Source: a virus. Taken from it: 25,671 bases of DNA. The position numbers and the translations under genes were made by a program. The stretch lies in the IMG/VR virus record IMGVR_UViG_3300032086_000522, positions 1 to 25,671 of that record, one strand, 5' to 3'. The notes under the pieces were generated by a model. That model was not told the DNA's origin and ran no database searches. It was given only the letters and a program-made list of their open reading frames with translations. Shown piece after piece: positions 12,378 through 20,097 of this stretch (within the stretch, counting starts at the first letter, position 1; each line of letters starts with the position of its first letter).

Positions 12378-13849
12378 AAAGGTACTTCGTGTATTTGATA
12401 ATTAAACCTCTCTTTATTATATATCTTTACTCTTTCAACAGCGTGATTCAATGTGTAGTTCTTTCTCTTTTTCCAAGATAGATCATCTGCTAAATCATAG
12501 ACCACTGTTCCTTGTCCATTCTCACTCTTTCTCAAACCTCTACCGATGGATTGAAGAACTCGAATCTGTGACTTTGTTGGAGATGCGAAAATAATATTGT
12601 GAAGATTTCTTATATTTATCCCAGTACTAAATGTACCTACAGAAGCGACAATGATTGCATTCTTTTCCTTCTCTGTGACTGTACGAATCTTTTCTCTTTC
12701 TTCAGCATTTACTGAGCCAGATACAAAGAATACTTTTCTCTTTCCTGCTCTATCTCTTATCTCTTTGAATAGAGGTTCACCATGTTTCTTCACGAGATTA
12801 TAGAGAACCAAGGTATTACCTGTTTGATCCAGAGCCAGATTAGTAATGAATCGATTCCGTTTCTCGTGTGATACAATGAAATCAATCTCATCTTGATATT
12901 TCTGTTTACCAAATGCTTTTCGAACTTCATCACTATATTTAAGAACAAGAGACTGAATCTTCAAATCAGCAAGAGTATCAGAATCAATTAGAGTTTGTGT
13001 CGTGGTTACTTTATACACAGGCCCAAAGTTACCAATCAATGTCAATTCATTCACCTGTCCTCCATCAAGAGTACCAGTTGTTCCGATTCTCATCTCAGCA
13101 TGAATCAATCGATTCATAATCGTTGTGAGAGATTTTGCTTTGAATGTATGTGCTTCGTCTCCAATGATACATCCAAACTGTTCAAACCATTGTTGAGGTA
13201 ATTTAATAGCACTCTGCCATGTAGTGATAACAACAGATTGATCAAATGTCTTTTCCTTACCAGAATAGATTCTGTGTACATCTTCTTCTACATCGAAGTC
13301 AGAATCATTAGTTGAATAATCCGCAAAGTCTTTATACATCTGTTCAACCAGTGAAGTGGTTGGAACAACAATGATGACTTTCTTATTAAGTTCCTCTTGA
13401 AGATAATAACGAATCAGCATGTAGATAATAAGAGACTTACCAGAACCAGTTGGAGATACTAGAATTGCTTTTCCATTCTCTGTCGCAAATTCAAATGCTT
13501 TCTTCTGATAATCTCTTGCTTCAATCTCTTTTCCTCCAGAGCACAATGGCAAGGAATCAATATATGATTCGTCATAAGAGAATCTGTTTTCAATCTCATT
13601 CGAAAGATTTACTTGATAACCCCGATCTTTTGCAAATTGAAGAACTTCATTTAATAGACCATAAGGAATGGTACTATTCATACGATTATAAAGTCTAATT
13701 TTGCCATCCCACAACTTGTTCTTATATGCCGGCATCCATTTATAACCATCTGCAAAGAAAGTAAAGTACTCCCCCAGTTCCATCAAGATACCAGAATCAT
13801 CCGAAGTGATGTAAAGCAATGCTTCGTTCTTTTTATTAATTGAAATCAT
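12374..13849 (-). CDS. uvsW: RNA/DNA helicase UvsW
   Basis: SF2 helicase that in T4 unwinds R-loops and branched DNA and so switches replication from origin-dependent to recombination-dependent mode. It is 491 aa from the ATG at 13849 (T4: 503). Motif I S-P-T-G-S-G-K-S is at about 132-139, the DEAH box at 231-234, a T-G-T-L-D motif III-type segment follows, and motif VI is Q-S-I-G-R-G-L-R-K. The N-terminal 100 residues match the UvsW DNA-binding extension (W-D-G-K-I-R-L-Y-N). A TTG one codon earlier is not needed. The start has an AAAGAAG ribosome site. The 3' end overlaps the next gene. Confidence 0.95.
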   Translation of the reverse strand: MISINKKNEALLYITSDDSGILMELGEYFTFFADGYKWMPAYKNKLWDGKIRLYNRMNSTIPYGLLNEVLQFAKDRGYQVNLSNEIENRFSYDESYIDSLPLCSGGKEIEARDYQKKAFEFATENGKAILVSPTGSGKSLIIYMLIRYYLQEELNKKVIIVVPTTSLVEQMYKDFADYSTNDSDFDVEEDVHRIYSGKEKTFDQSVVITTWQSAIKLPQQWFEQFGCIIGDEAHTFKAKSLTTIMNRLIHAEMRIGTTGTLDGGQVNELTLIGNFGPVYKVTTTQTLIDSDTLADLKIQSLVLKYSDEVRKAFGKQKYQDEIDFIVSHEKRNRFITNLALDQTGNTLVLYNLVKKHGEPLFKEIRDRAGKRKVFFVSGSVNAEEREKIRTVTEKEKNAIIVASVGTFSTGINIRNLHNIIFASPTKSQIRVLQSIGRGLRKSENGQGTVVYDLADDLSWKKRKNYTLNHAVERVKIYNKERFNYQIHEVPL

Positions 13850-13876
13850 CAAATTCTTCTTTACTCACTATATCAA

Positions 13877-13888
13877 ATTCATTATAAT
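13877..13888 (-). promoter_or_regulatory. Possible -10 region in front of uvsW
   Basis: An exact TATAAT lies in the 76-nt uvsY-uvsW gap, about 30 nt upstream of the uvsW ATG. No good -35 box lies 16-18 nt further up and no clear MotA box was found, so only the -10 is supported. Confidence 0.3.
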
Positions 13889-13925
13889 AGATTTAATCGA
13901 AACGACATCTAACTAGAATTGTTTG

Positions 13926-14375
13926 TCAAATACCAGAAGTAAACTTGCGGAAGTCGATAATATTCTTGATGTGAGTATGCCTCCAGCGAATATTACCCAT
14001 AATCTCTTCCAAAGAATCAATGATTGATTTCTGATATTCAATCGCAGATCTGGCTTTAACTATATCTGCATCCGTACTATAATACATTTCCATTTCAGAT
14101 TTAAGAGGCTTAGTCATACCTTGGAAAGGATCATAAGCCCAGCCTCTTTTATCCATCTCGGCTTGAGTCATCTTTCCTGTATAATAGAGCCACTTATCTT
14201 TACGAATCTGCTCTAGTTCCATCTCCTTTTTCCTCAGTTGCAACTTGGATAATGTGAATATCTCAAGATATTTAGCGTGCAACTTTGATGTTTCAATAGT
14301 TACATCATCTAAAGCATGCTCATCGATTACTGAATCTTTCTTCCAAGATTCAAGGATATCATTTAAACTCATCAT
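13926..14375 (-). CDS. uvsY: Recombination mediator UvsY
   Basis: Loads the UvsX recombinase on gp32-covered single-stranded DNA. The 149 aa compare with 137 in T4. The charged helical pattern matches UvsY: an early L-x-x-W-K-K-D-x-x-I-D segment, K-Y-L-E-I-F, the lysine-rich helix K-D-K-W-L-Y-Y-T-G-K, K-S-E-M-E-M-Y-Y-S-T-D-A-D-I, and the end I-K-N-I-I-D-F-R-K-F. In-frame ATGs at 14375 and 14372 are both possible. It sits directly in front of uvsW. A late promoter overlaps the stop of the upstream gene and would give it a 4-5 nt leader. UvsX itself is not in the window. Confidence 0.88.
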   Translation of the reverse strand: MMSLNDILESWKKDSVIDEHALDDVTIETSKLHAKYLEIFTLSKLQLRKKEMELEQIRKDKWLYYTGKMTQAEMDKRGWAYDPFQGMTKPLKSEMEMYYSTDADIVKARSAIEYQKSIIDSLEEIMGNIRWRHTHIKNIIDFRKFTSGI

Positions 14376-14385
14376 AATATAGTTT

Positions 14386-14393
14386 TATTTATA
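14386..14393 (-). promoter_or_regulatory. T4-type late promoter of uvsY
   Basis: Exact TATAAATA overlapping the TAA stop (14391-14389) of the tail-tube-fold gene. There are 10 nt to the first uvsY ATG. Confidence 0.6.
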
Positions 14394-14850
14394 GGATTTT
14401 AAAATAGTCGTATCTAAATGTCACATCAGCTTGTAGATATTCCACATCAGTAGCCTGTGTGCTAAACTCTAATCCACTAACACTGGTTGGAAATAGATTA
14501 GTGAATTGAATCTTATTATTGGGTAAGTTGTGATTGGTAAGAACCATAAGTGTAGCATCATATACAATAGGATCAGTTGTATCTCTGTGCTTCATAACCC
14601 AATCATAAAGTTCTTTATAAACATTCATATCTTCGTCCATTGCGATTCGAATAGAAAAATCATCGAACGTAACATCACCAGAGATATAACCCTTATACTG
14701 TCTATGTGGTGTTTCAACTTGACCTAAAGATAAACCTGGAAGTGTTACACTAGTGGCAAAATACTCAAGATTCGATAGAGTGTTTCGATTGATAACTAAC
14801 TTGAATCCCGTTGGAGAAAGGAAGTTGTAATTGTTTGTTAGATTACTCAT
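14389..14850 (-). CDS. Tail-tube-fold structural protein (gp19/gp54-like)
   Basis: A 153-aa protein from the ATG at 14850. It begins M-S-N-L-T-N-N-Y-N-F-L-S-P-T-G-F-K, then F-A-T-S-V-T-L-P-G-L-S-L-G, D-V-T-F-D-D-F-S-I-R-I-A-M-D-E-D and a late T-S-V-S-G-L-E-F-S segment, ending V-T-F-R-Y-D-Y-F-K-I-L. The order of "sequence-specific ligand loop, V-x-L-P-G, F-x-I, helix with W, final beta strands" is that of phage tail-tube and tube-initiator proteins, distinct from gp19 in this same genome. A tube-initiator or sheath-completion role is inference. A late promoter lies 5 nt before the ATG (leaderless), and there is no Shine-Dalgarno. The reading frame also runs upstream to a TTG at 14868, which overlaps the promoter and is rejected. 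Confidence 0.7.
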   Translation of the reverse strand: MSNLTNNYNFLSPTGFKLVINRNTLSNLEYFATSVTLPGLSLGQVETPHRQYKGYISGDVTFDDFSIRIAMDEDMNVYKELYDWVMKHRDTTDPIVYDATLMVLTNHNLPNNKIQFTNLFPTSVSGLEFSTQATDVEYLQADVTFRYDYFKIL

Positions 14851-14855
14851 ATGAC

Positions 14856-14863
14856 TATTTATA
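14856..14863 (-). promoter_or_regulatory. T4-type late promoter of the tube-fold gene
   Basis: Exact TATAAATA, then GTCAT, then ATG (14850). The predicted +1 is the A of the ATG. It follows directly after the gp23 terminator. Confidence 0.75.
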
Positions 14864-14865
14864 CA

Positions 14866-14898
14866 CAAAAAAGAAGGGGCCTCTTTCGAGACCCCTTC
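14866..14898 (-). terminator. Rho-independent terminator after gp23
   Basis: An 11-bp stem, GAAGGGGTCTC / GAGGCCCCTTC, with one G-T pair and a GAAA tetraloop, followed by six Ts. It begins about 24 nt after the gp23 stop. It is the best terminator in the window and marks the end of the head-gene unit. Confidence 0.92.
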
Positions 14899-14921
14899 AA
14901 AAATAATTAATTAAATATTAA

Positions 14922-16175
14922 TTAAGCACCGGAGAACAAGTTAATGTTGCTCACGGTGAATGTACGGAAGTATGGATTCAGATCGGCTGAACCAACACCA
15001 GCATCAGTTACAGATGCACCTTGTACAGTTTCAACGAATGGGTTCTTGGTCATGCCATAGCGAGTCTTGAATCCAATCTTAGGTTGGAATGTGCTTTCAT
15101 CAACTGCACGAACCATAGTAAGTGGTACGTATGGGCAGTAGAAGAGACCAGCGTCATAAGCGCTCGTGCCACGATAACCAACTGTTACATAATCGGTTAG
15201 AGCATATGGATCAACATATACCTTAATGCGACCATTAAGAACACCAGCGAAGGTGTTACCAGTTGCGTCTACGTTAAGATTAGTGGCAAGTGCAGGAGTG
15301 TAGTCAAGTTGACCAGCGGCTGCAAGAGCAGAAGCCACGTTGCTGGAGCAGATAATGAAATTACCCTTACCACGGCGTGTTTCAGTTGCAATCTTATTAG
15401 CTTCGATTTCGATTTGGAAGATCAAGCTCTTGAACTTCTCAACAGCCCAGCGACCATCTGCATCAGCAGCAAGATCGAAGTCATTATCGATTGGCGACTC
15501 ATTTTCGACACCAGGCTTAGCCACTGTATTGATTGTGTTGATAACTTCGCGATTGATTTCAGCAAGGATTTCAGTCGAGAGGATGTTAGCCAACTCAGAT
15601 TCTGCATCGAGACCATGAACAGCTTTCAAGTCTTGTGCAAGTTCCATTGTGTATTCAGCCTTAAGACCACGAGTCTTAGCTTCAACAGCAGCCTTCTCAA
15701 TAGTGAAGCCCATGTCACCGAAAGCTGTACCACTTGGTGCACCAAGTGCTTCACCAACAGCTGTAGTGTGAGGACCAGAGAATGCGGTATCAGGCTCAGC
15801 AAGACCGAGTGCCTCATCATCAGTAGTAGTGATAAGATCTTCTGGCGAAGAGCTATTGTAACGAGCCTTCATTGCGAAGATGAGACCAGTTGGACCAGAC
15901 ATTGGCTGAACACCGGCTACATCATAAGCGATGAGATTAGGCATTGCACGACGTACAAGAGAGATAAGAACTGGATCGAACTTATCAACAGCTGCAGTTG
16001 TTACATTATTTTCATTAAGGAAACCAGCTTGTGCCTTCTCTTCACGAAGAGCTGTTTCTGTATTTTCGAGCAACTTAGCTGTTACAGCCTTGCGATACTC
16101 GTCTTGGAAAGCAGGAGCGTCCTTATGCTCAAGAACGGGAGCCCACTTTTGGATATCTTTTTCTGCATTAAACAT
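14922..16175 (-). CDS. 23: Major capsid protein gp23
   Basis: Forms the hexamers of the head shell (HK97 fold). It is 417 aa as a precursor, shorter than T4 (521). The family core V-R-R-A-M-P-N-L-I-A-Y-D-V-A-G-V-Q-P-M-S is unmistakable. A propeptide of about 55 residues precedes it; L53-N54-E55 fits the (L/I)-x-E cleavage rule of protease gp21 and sits where T4 gp23 is cut (L-T-E). Mature product about 362 aa. The C-terminal half holds K-T-R-Y-G-M-T-K-N-P-F, also typical. The ribosome site is weak (AGAAAG). No late promoter lies in the 36-nt gap after gp22, so it is expected to come from longer head-gene transcripts that stop at the terminator at 14866. Confidence 0.97.
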   Translation of the reverse strand: MFNAEKDIQKWAPVLEHKDAPAFQDEYRKAVTAKLLENTETALREEKAQAGFLNENNVTTAAVDKFDPVLISLVRRAMPNLIAYDVAGVQPMSGPTGLIFAMKARYNSSSPEDLITTTDDEALGLAEPDTAFSGPHTTAVGEALGAPSGTAFGDMGFTIEKAAVEAKTRGLKAEYTMELAQDLKAVHGLDAESELANILSTEILAEINREVINTINTVAKPGVENESPIDNDFDLAADADGRWAVEKFKSLIFQIEIEANKIATETRRGKGNFIICSSNVASALAAAGQLDYTPALATNLNVDATGNTFAGVLNGRIKVYVDPYALTDYVTVGYRGTSAYDAGLFYCPYVPLTMVRAVDESTFQPKIGFKTRYGMTKNPFVETVQGASVTDAGVGSADLNPYFRTFTVSNINLFSGA

Positions 16176-16211
16176 TTTTAATTTCTTTCTATGTTATTGG
16201 TTAGTGATATG

Positions 16212-17360
16212 TTATTTTCTGAGAGCTTCAACATACTGTCTCATAGAAGCAGGAAGCTTCTTGAGAGGATCAGCAGCACCCTCGATTACAATTTCTGTTT
16301 CTTCTTCAGAAGTTTCTTCTTCCAAAGATTCTTCTTGAGTTTGTTCTTCTTTAGACTCAAAGATTGAACTTTTGACTGTTTGTGCTTTCTTAGAGAAAGT
16401 TTCCTTATCAACAAATTCGACATCTTCCAAAATAGTATTGAGACGATGTGATTCTGTTTCGGAAAGGTCTTCGGAGAGAGAAGTCAATACTTCGGCTCTT
16501 TCGAATTTCTCAATCTGTTCTTGAAGAGCTTCAATCTCGATTTGAGCTTCAGAGAGTTCAGTTGCTGTTTCTTCAGCAGCTGTGTTGAGTTCTTCAACAA
16601 GGTCTCTCTTTTCAGCTGGAACTTCGATATAGTTCTCAATGAATAGATCTTTAAGTGATGTGATGAAGCCTTCTGCGATTTCTGTACGAAGTGTATTTTC
16701 AACTTGAACGGAATTCTCTTCAACCCAACTTTCAACTACATATGAAAGATAATCATCGATTCTTTCAATGAGGCTTTCACGGAGAGTTTCAACTTCTTCA
16801 TTCAATTCCGAATTGTATTTTGCTTCAAGGTTCTCTTGAATTTCAAGGGATCTTTCTGCGATTGCTGCTTCAAAAAGAGTTGCAGCTTCGGATTTGAAGT
16901 CTTCACTAAGAGTGGCTTCATTAGAGATAAGAAGATCAAGTGCTTCAGCGACTTTAGCTTTTTTACCTGAAGCAGACTTTTTGATACTCTTTACAGTATC
17001 ATCAACAGCTTCTTCGCCATCTTTATCTGCGTCTTCTTCAACTTCTTCTTCTTCGTCTTCCTCCTCGTCGTCTTCTTCAGACTCCTTTTTGGAAGACTTA
17101 GCTTCAGTTACTTCTTCTTCATCTTCTTCAGACTCTTCTTCATCTTCTTCTTCAGACTCTTCTTCGTCTTCTTCTTCCTTCTTTACGGCTTTCTTTTCAC
17201 CAAGGAGAATCGACTTGATAGAATCATCAAAAGAAGCTTCAGCTTCAGCTTCTTCAGAGACTTCTTCAGGTAAATCCTGTTCAAGCTCTTCATTAGCAGT
17301 AAGCTGTTCTTCAGTGACATCTTCAATGATGTCTTCTACTTCTTGTGTTTCTTCTGACAT
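16212..17360 (-). CDS. 22: Prohead scaffold core protein gp22
   Basis: Main internal scaffold of the prohead, degraded by gp21 during maturation. It is 382 aa, longer than T4 gp22 (269). The extra length is an N-terminal region (about 1-125) made almost only of Glu, Asp, Ser and Lys, with repeated E-E-D-E-E-E-S-E units encoded by near-repetitive GAAGA DNA. The C-terminal two-thirds is a long amphipathic coiled coil, as in other gp22 proteins, ending P-A-S-M-R-Q-Y-V-E-A-L-R-K. Several L/I-x-E sites for gp21 are present. The position between gp21 and gp23 is canonical. TAGAAATA plus 5 nt precedes the ATG, a one-mismatch late promoter in leaderless spacing. Confidence 0.92.
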   Translation of the reverse strand: MSEETQEVEDIIEDVTEEQLTANEELEQDLPEEVSEEAEAEASFDDSIKSILLGEKKAVKKEEEDEEESEEEDEEESEEDEEEVTEAKSSKKESEEDDEEEDEEEEVEEDADKDGEEAVDDTVKSIKKSASGKKAKVAEALDLLISNEATLSEDFKSEAATLFEAAIAERSLEIQENLEAKYNSELNEEVETLRESLIERIDDYLSYVVESWVEENSVQVENTLRTEIAEGFITSLKDLFIENYIEVPAEKRDLVEELNTAAEETATELSEAQIEIEALQEQIEKFERAEVLTSLSEDLSETESHRLNTILEDVEFVDKETFSKKAQTVKSSIFESKEEQTQEESLEEETSEEETEIVIEGAADPLKKLPASMRQYVEALRK

Positions 17361-17380
17361 AGCTTTATTTCTATTAATGA

Positions 17381-18028
17381 TTAGAGTTTGGAGAGGAAAT
17401 CACTAAAGACTCTCTTCTGCGCTTCTGCAAGTTCAGAACTTGATGCCTTTTTAATTTCAGTCTCATATTCTTCAATCTGTTGAGGTTTAAGAATACCATT
17501 CTCATAAATCCATTCTACACCTTCCATGATTCCGTTAACGAATGCTTCTGGTGCGGACGGATCTTGAACAATATCTACAGTGGAGAGCATAAAATCACCC
17601 TTCACATAAGACTTGCTATTCTTATTTTCAACTGTTCCCATACCACGACTTGAGACACCCAACTTACATCCACCTTCCATAAGTCCTTTCACGATATTAC
17701 CCATCGGTGTATTCAGAATGAGTGCCTTTCCAACAACATTATTACCTTCCCATTTAAGTTCAGTAATTCTGTGTGAAACTTTATCAAGATTGATTGCGGG
17801 ACCATCTGGGTGATTCAATTCACCAACAGCTCGACCCGTTTCAACTTGTTCCTTAATGTATTTGTTACATGCTGCCTCTAGGACAGTCTTCGGATAAATT
17901 CTATTATTACGGTTTTGTTTTTCCGCCTGCATAAAGACACCTTCAATGAAGGTATTCTTGTTTCCTTTATCATCAGCTTCTGTGATGAAACTAAGGTTTG
18001 AATCTAAATGTTCTGTGATTAATTTCAT
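17381..18028 (-). CDS. 21: Prohead maturation protease gp21
   Basis: Serine protease that cuts gp22, gp23 and core proteins during head maturation. The 215 aa match the 212 of T4. The N-terminus I-E-G-V-F-M-Q-A-E is followed by N-R-N-N-R-I-Y-P, the catalytic His in E-L-N-H-P (His73), then V-S-H-R-I and the catalytic Ser in L-G-V-S-S-R-G (126-127). I-T-E triplets near residues 4-6 and 15-17 and L-A-E near the C-terminus fit its own (L/I)-x-E specificity and suggest self-processing. It starts 5 nt after the upstream gene and is probably co-transcribed. Confidence 0.96.
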   Translation of the reverse strand: MKLITEHLDSNLSFITEADDKGNKNTFIEGVFMQAEKQNRNNRIYPKTVLEAACNKYIKEQVETGRAVGELNHPDGPAINLDKVSHRITELKWEGNNVVGKALILNTPMGNIVKGLMEGGCKLGVSSRGMGTVENKNSKSYVKGDFMLSTVDIVQDPSAPEAFVNGIMEGVEWIYENGILKPQQIEEYETEIKKASSSELAEAQKRVFSDFLSKL

Positions 18029-18033
18029 AAATT

Positions 18034-18495
18034 TTATGCGTCCATTGCACCAGCTGCATATTGATCAGCCCAAATAGCTGCAGCAAGTGTTCCAGACTTA
18101 TGAGGGTTTTTATCAGATCCACCATCATAACCAAGCTTATATGCTTTCTTATAATTCATATCTTTCTTCACCATCTTATCCCAAGCATCAAACATTTTCA
18201 TATCTAAGTTACCATACCAACGCATATATTCATCATCCGATACTCCCCGTATCTGTTTTGCTTTTTTAAGCATATTAGCCAAATCCTTTGGAGATTCTGG
18301 CTCTTCAAGCTTTGCTTCTGTTAGATCGGTGGATTCTTCAACCACAGCCTGATTAAAGACTTCAGAAGAAATGGCTACTTTCTTTACAGCCATAGCTTGA
18401 TTCAATTTATCTTGAATAGCACCTTTGAATGATTCAAGTGCTGATGCCTCATCTCCATTAACGAGGTCATTAAAAAGTTTTTCTGTGTTTTTCAT
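18034..18495 (-). CDS. Prohead core protein (gp67-like) with RMF-like C-terminus
   Basis: A 153-aa protein in the place where T4 has genes 67 and 68, between portal and protease. Residues 1-50 (L-F-N-D-L-V-N-G-D, then S-F-K-G-A-I-Q-D-K-L, then V-K-K-V-A-I-S-S-E-V-F) resemble the short helical gp67 core protein. L-T-E (58-60) followed by A, and L-E-E (63-65), are candidate gp21 cleavage sites. Residues about 85-153 form a second domain. Its end, A-Y-K-L-G-Y-D-G-G-S-D-K-N-P-H, then a spacer and W-A-D-Q-Y-A-A-G-A, resembles ribosome modulation factor/CrpP-type sequences (A-x3-G-Y-x2-G, N-P, W-x2-G/A). The core role is inferred from position and the N-terminus; the RMF-like match is by eye. A late promoter lies 12 nt upstream of the ATG. 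Confidence 0.72.
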   Translation of the reverse strand: MKNTEKLFNDLVNGDEASALESFKGAIQDKLNQAMAVKKVAISSEVFNQAVVEESTDLTEAKLEEPESPKDLANMLKKAKQIRGVSDDEYMRWYGNLDMKMFDAWDKMVKKDMNYKKAYKLGYDGGSDKNPHKSGTLAAAIWADQYAAGAMDA

Positions 18496-18507
18496 AATAG
18501 GTATTAA

Positions 18508-18515
18508 TATTTATA
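18508..18515 (-). promoter_or_regulatory. T4-type late promoter of the 67-like/21/22/23 genes
   Basis: Exact TATAAATA in the 33-nt gap after gp20. The ATG at 18495 is 12 nt away, giving a leader of about 7 nt. It probably also serves gp21, gp22 and gp23, which lack an exact late promoter of their own. Confidence 0.68.
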
Positions 18516-18528
18516 ATAATTCGTGTTT

Positions 18529-20031
18529 TTAGATGTCTAAATCATCCTCGGGTTCTTCCTTTTTCTCAGTCTCGATCTCATCTTGAATCTGTCTGATATC
18601 TTCATCAGTCTGACGAAGAATTGTTCTACGTACCCAAGCTTTAGAGTAATATTGACCAACAAATTCATTAACAATATTAAGAGCTTCGACTCTTTCTTTA
18701 ATGATTTCTGCTTCTTTTAATTCAGAGAAGTAATTGTCTTCGACATAATCAATCGCAATACTCTCTTCGATTGCTTCCCATTCAGATTGTTTAATGATAC
18801 CCTTGAGAATGAGTTGAATTCGAAGCGCATCAATCAACAAGAAAGAGAAGCGCTTTCTCAACTTATCGATGAACTTCTGGAATTTAACTTCATCACGAGA
18901 GACTTCAGAAGGTCGACCAAAGGCATAACTTGTATCCTGTTCAAGTCTTGCGATTGGAACATTCAATGATCTATAAAGTTTTCTTTGGAAGAATTGAACA
19001 TCTTCGATCTGACCAAGATTCTCTCCACCAGGAAGTGTTGTGATTTCAGTACCTCTACCACCTTCTCGTCTTGGCATGTAGAAATCTTCAAGCATCGACA
19101 TATGACGGCGATCATCACGAATCTCGCCTGTAGAAGAATCATATACAAGTTTATTCCGATATTTACTCATCACCGATTGTACATATTCTTCCGCCTTACC
19201 CTTTGGAAGATTGCCGACATCGATATAAAAGATTCTTCTTTCTGGTGCACGTGATACACGATACATCACCAATGAATCTTCCATCATTCGAAGTTGATTA
19301 ACCAACTTCATTGATTTGTGTAAATGTGATATTACTTTCTCTTGATTGATATCAAGCAAGCCAGATGGGCAGGAAATAATAGCCTCTTTGGCAATTTTGA
19401 TACCTACATTATTTTCAGAAGCGATATCGCCTCCTTCAGAATAAATGTAATATTCCGCTACAGTTTTAGGCATCTTGACACCTGTCTTTGGATCAAGTAC
19501 CTTTTTGACTTCTTTTACTTTTTTAAGATATAAAGGATTTATCTGTCTAAGTTCTTTTATTCCTTTATTGAAATTCTTTTCGTCTGTTACGACATGAAAA
19601 TATAAACGACCATCTACATACCATTCTTTGAATAGATCAGGCGCCTTCCGATTAAATTTATACAAAGATAAAACTTTATCAAATTCATCTTGAATCTGTT
19701 TCTTGATTGAATCTGGTAATTCAGAATCAATCATATTAAGTGCCGCGGGCGCAGAATCATCACCTGAGGCAATAGCACCATCCACAATATCATTGATAGC
19801 CTGATCACACTCGGGTTGTGATGCAGTCTCACGATATTTAATAATTAGTTCGGATTCAGTGTCACTACTTGTTCCGTCAATATCAACATATTGACCAAAA
19901 TAGCCTCCTGTCGTGACTACAGAAGAAGATCCCTCATCATCACGTTTAGGGACAAATGATTTTAGATCCTTATCGAGTTTCTCTTCTCGTGATCCAATCT
20001 TTTTAGTAATTTGATATCCAAACAGCTCCAT
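18529..20031 (-). CDS. 20: Portal vertex protein gp20
   Basis: Dodecameric portal through which DNA is packaged and to which the tail attaches. The 500 aa compare with 524 in T4. The start M-E-L-F-G-Y-Q-I-T-K-K, followed by G-G-Y-F-G-Q-Y-V-D-I-D-G, is that of marine gp20. Conserved segments include E-C-D-Q-A-I-N-D-I-V-D-type, R-A-P-E-R-R-I-F-Y-I-D-V-G-N-L-P, Y-R-N-K-L-V-Y-D-S-S-T-G-E and the Y-M-P-R-R-E-G-G-R-G-T-E-I segment used as a diversity marker. The conserved N-terminus fixes the ATG at 20031, which is only 6 nt after a late promoter and has no Shine-Dalgarno. A terminator separates it from gp19. Confidence 0.96.
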   Translation of the reverse strand: MELFGYQITKKIGSREEKLDKDLKSFVPKRDDEGSSSVVTTGGYFGQYVDIDGTSSDTESELIIKYRETASQPECDQAINDIVDGAIASGDDSAPAALNMIDSELPDSIKKQIQDEFDKVLSLYKFNRKAPDLFKEWYVDGRLYFHVVTDEKNFNKGIKELRQINPLYLKKVKEVKKVLDPKTGVKMPKTVAEYYIYSEGGDIASENNVGIKIAKEAIISCPSGLLDINQEKVISHLHKSMKLVNQLRMMEDSLVMYRVSRAPERRIFYIDVGNLPKGKAEEYVQSVMSKYRNKLVYDSSTGEIRDDRRHMSMLEDFYMPRREGGRGTEITTLPGGENLGQIEDVQFFQRKLYRSLNVPIARLEQDTSYAFGRPSEVSRDEVKFQKFIDKLRKRFSFLLIDALRIQLILKGIIKQSEWEAIEESIAIDYVEDNYFSELKEAEIIKERVEALNIVNEFVGQYYSKAWVRRTILRQTDEDIRQIQDEIETEKKEEPEDDLDI

Positions 20032-20037
20032 GTATAT

Positions 20038-20045
20038 TATTTATA
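20038..20045 (-). promoter_or_regulatory. T4-type late promoter of gp20
   Basis: Exact TATAAATA, then ATATAC and the ATG at 20031. The predicted leader is 0-2 nt. It lies 10 nt past the terminator hairpin. Confidence 0.75.
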
Positions 20046-20084
20046 ACAGAAAATACATGGGCTCCCCATAGAGAGGAGCCCATG
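20046..20084 (-). terminator. Rho-independent terminator after gp19
   Basis: A perfect 10-bp stem, CATGGGCTCC / GGAGCCCATG, with a 9-nt loop (20056-20084), followed by the T-rich TATTTTCTGT. It starts 13 nt after the gp19 stop and ends the tail-sheath/tube unit. Confidence 0.85.
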
Positions 20085-20097
20085 ATTTCTTTAAGAT

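Noticed and set aside
13889-13925. TTTGACA in the uvsY-uvsW gap as a -35 box
   Set aside because: No -10 box lies 16-18 nt downstream; the TATAAT present is too far away.
14851-14868. TTG start of the tube-fold gene at 14868
   Set aside because: It overlaps the late promoter and lies upstream of the predicted transcript start; the ATG at 14850 matches the conserved N-terminus.
15309-16181. 290-aa plus-strand open frame opposite gp23
   Set aside because: Antisense shadow of the major capsid gene; composition rich in Cys, Ser and Phe, no ribosome site, no recognisable motif.
16894-17406. Serine-rich plus-strand frame opposite gp22
   Set aside because: It is the complement of the GAAGA repeats of the acidic scaffold; runs of Ser and no start signal.
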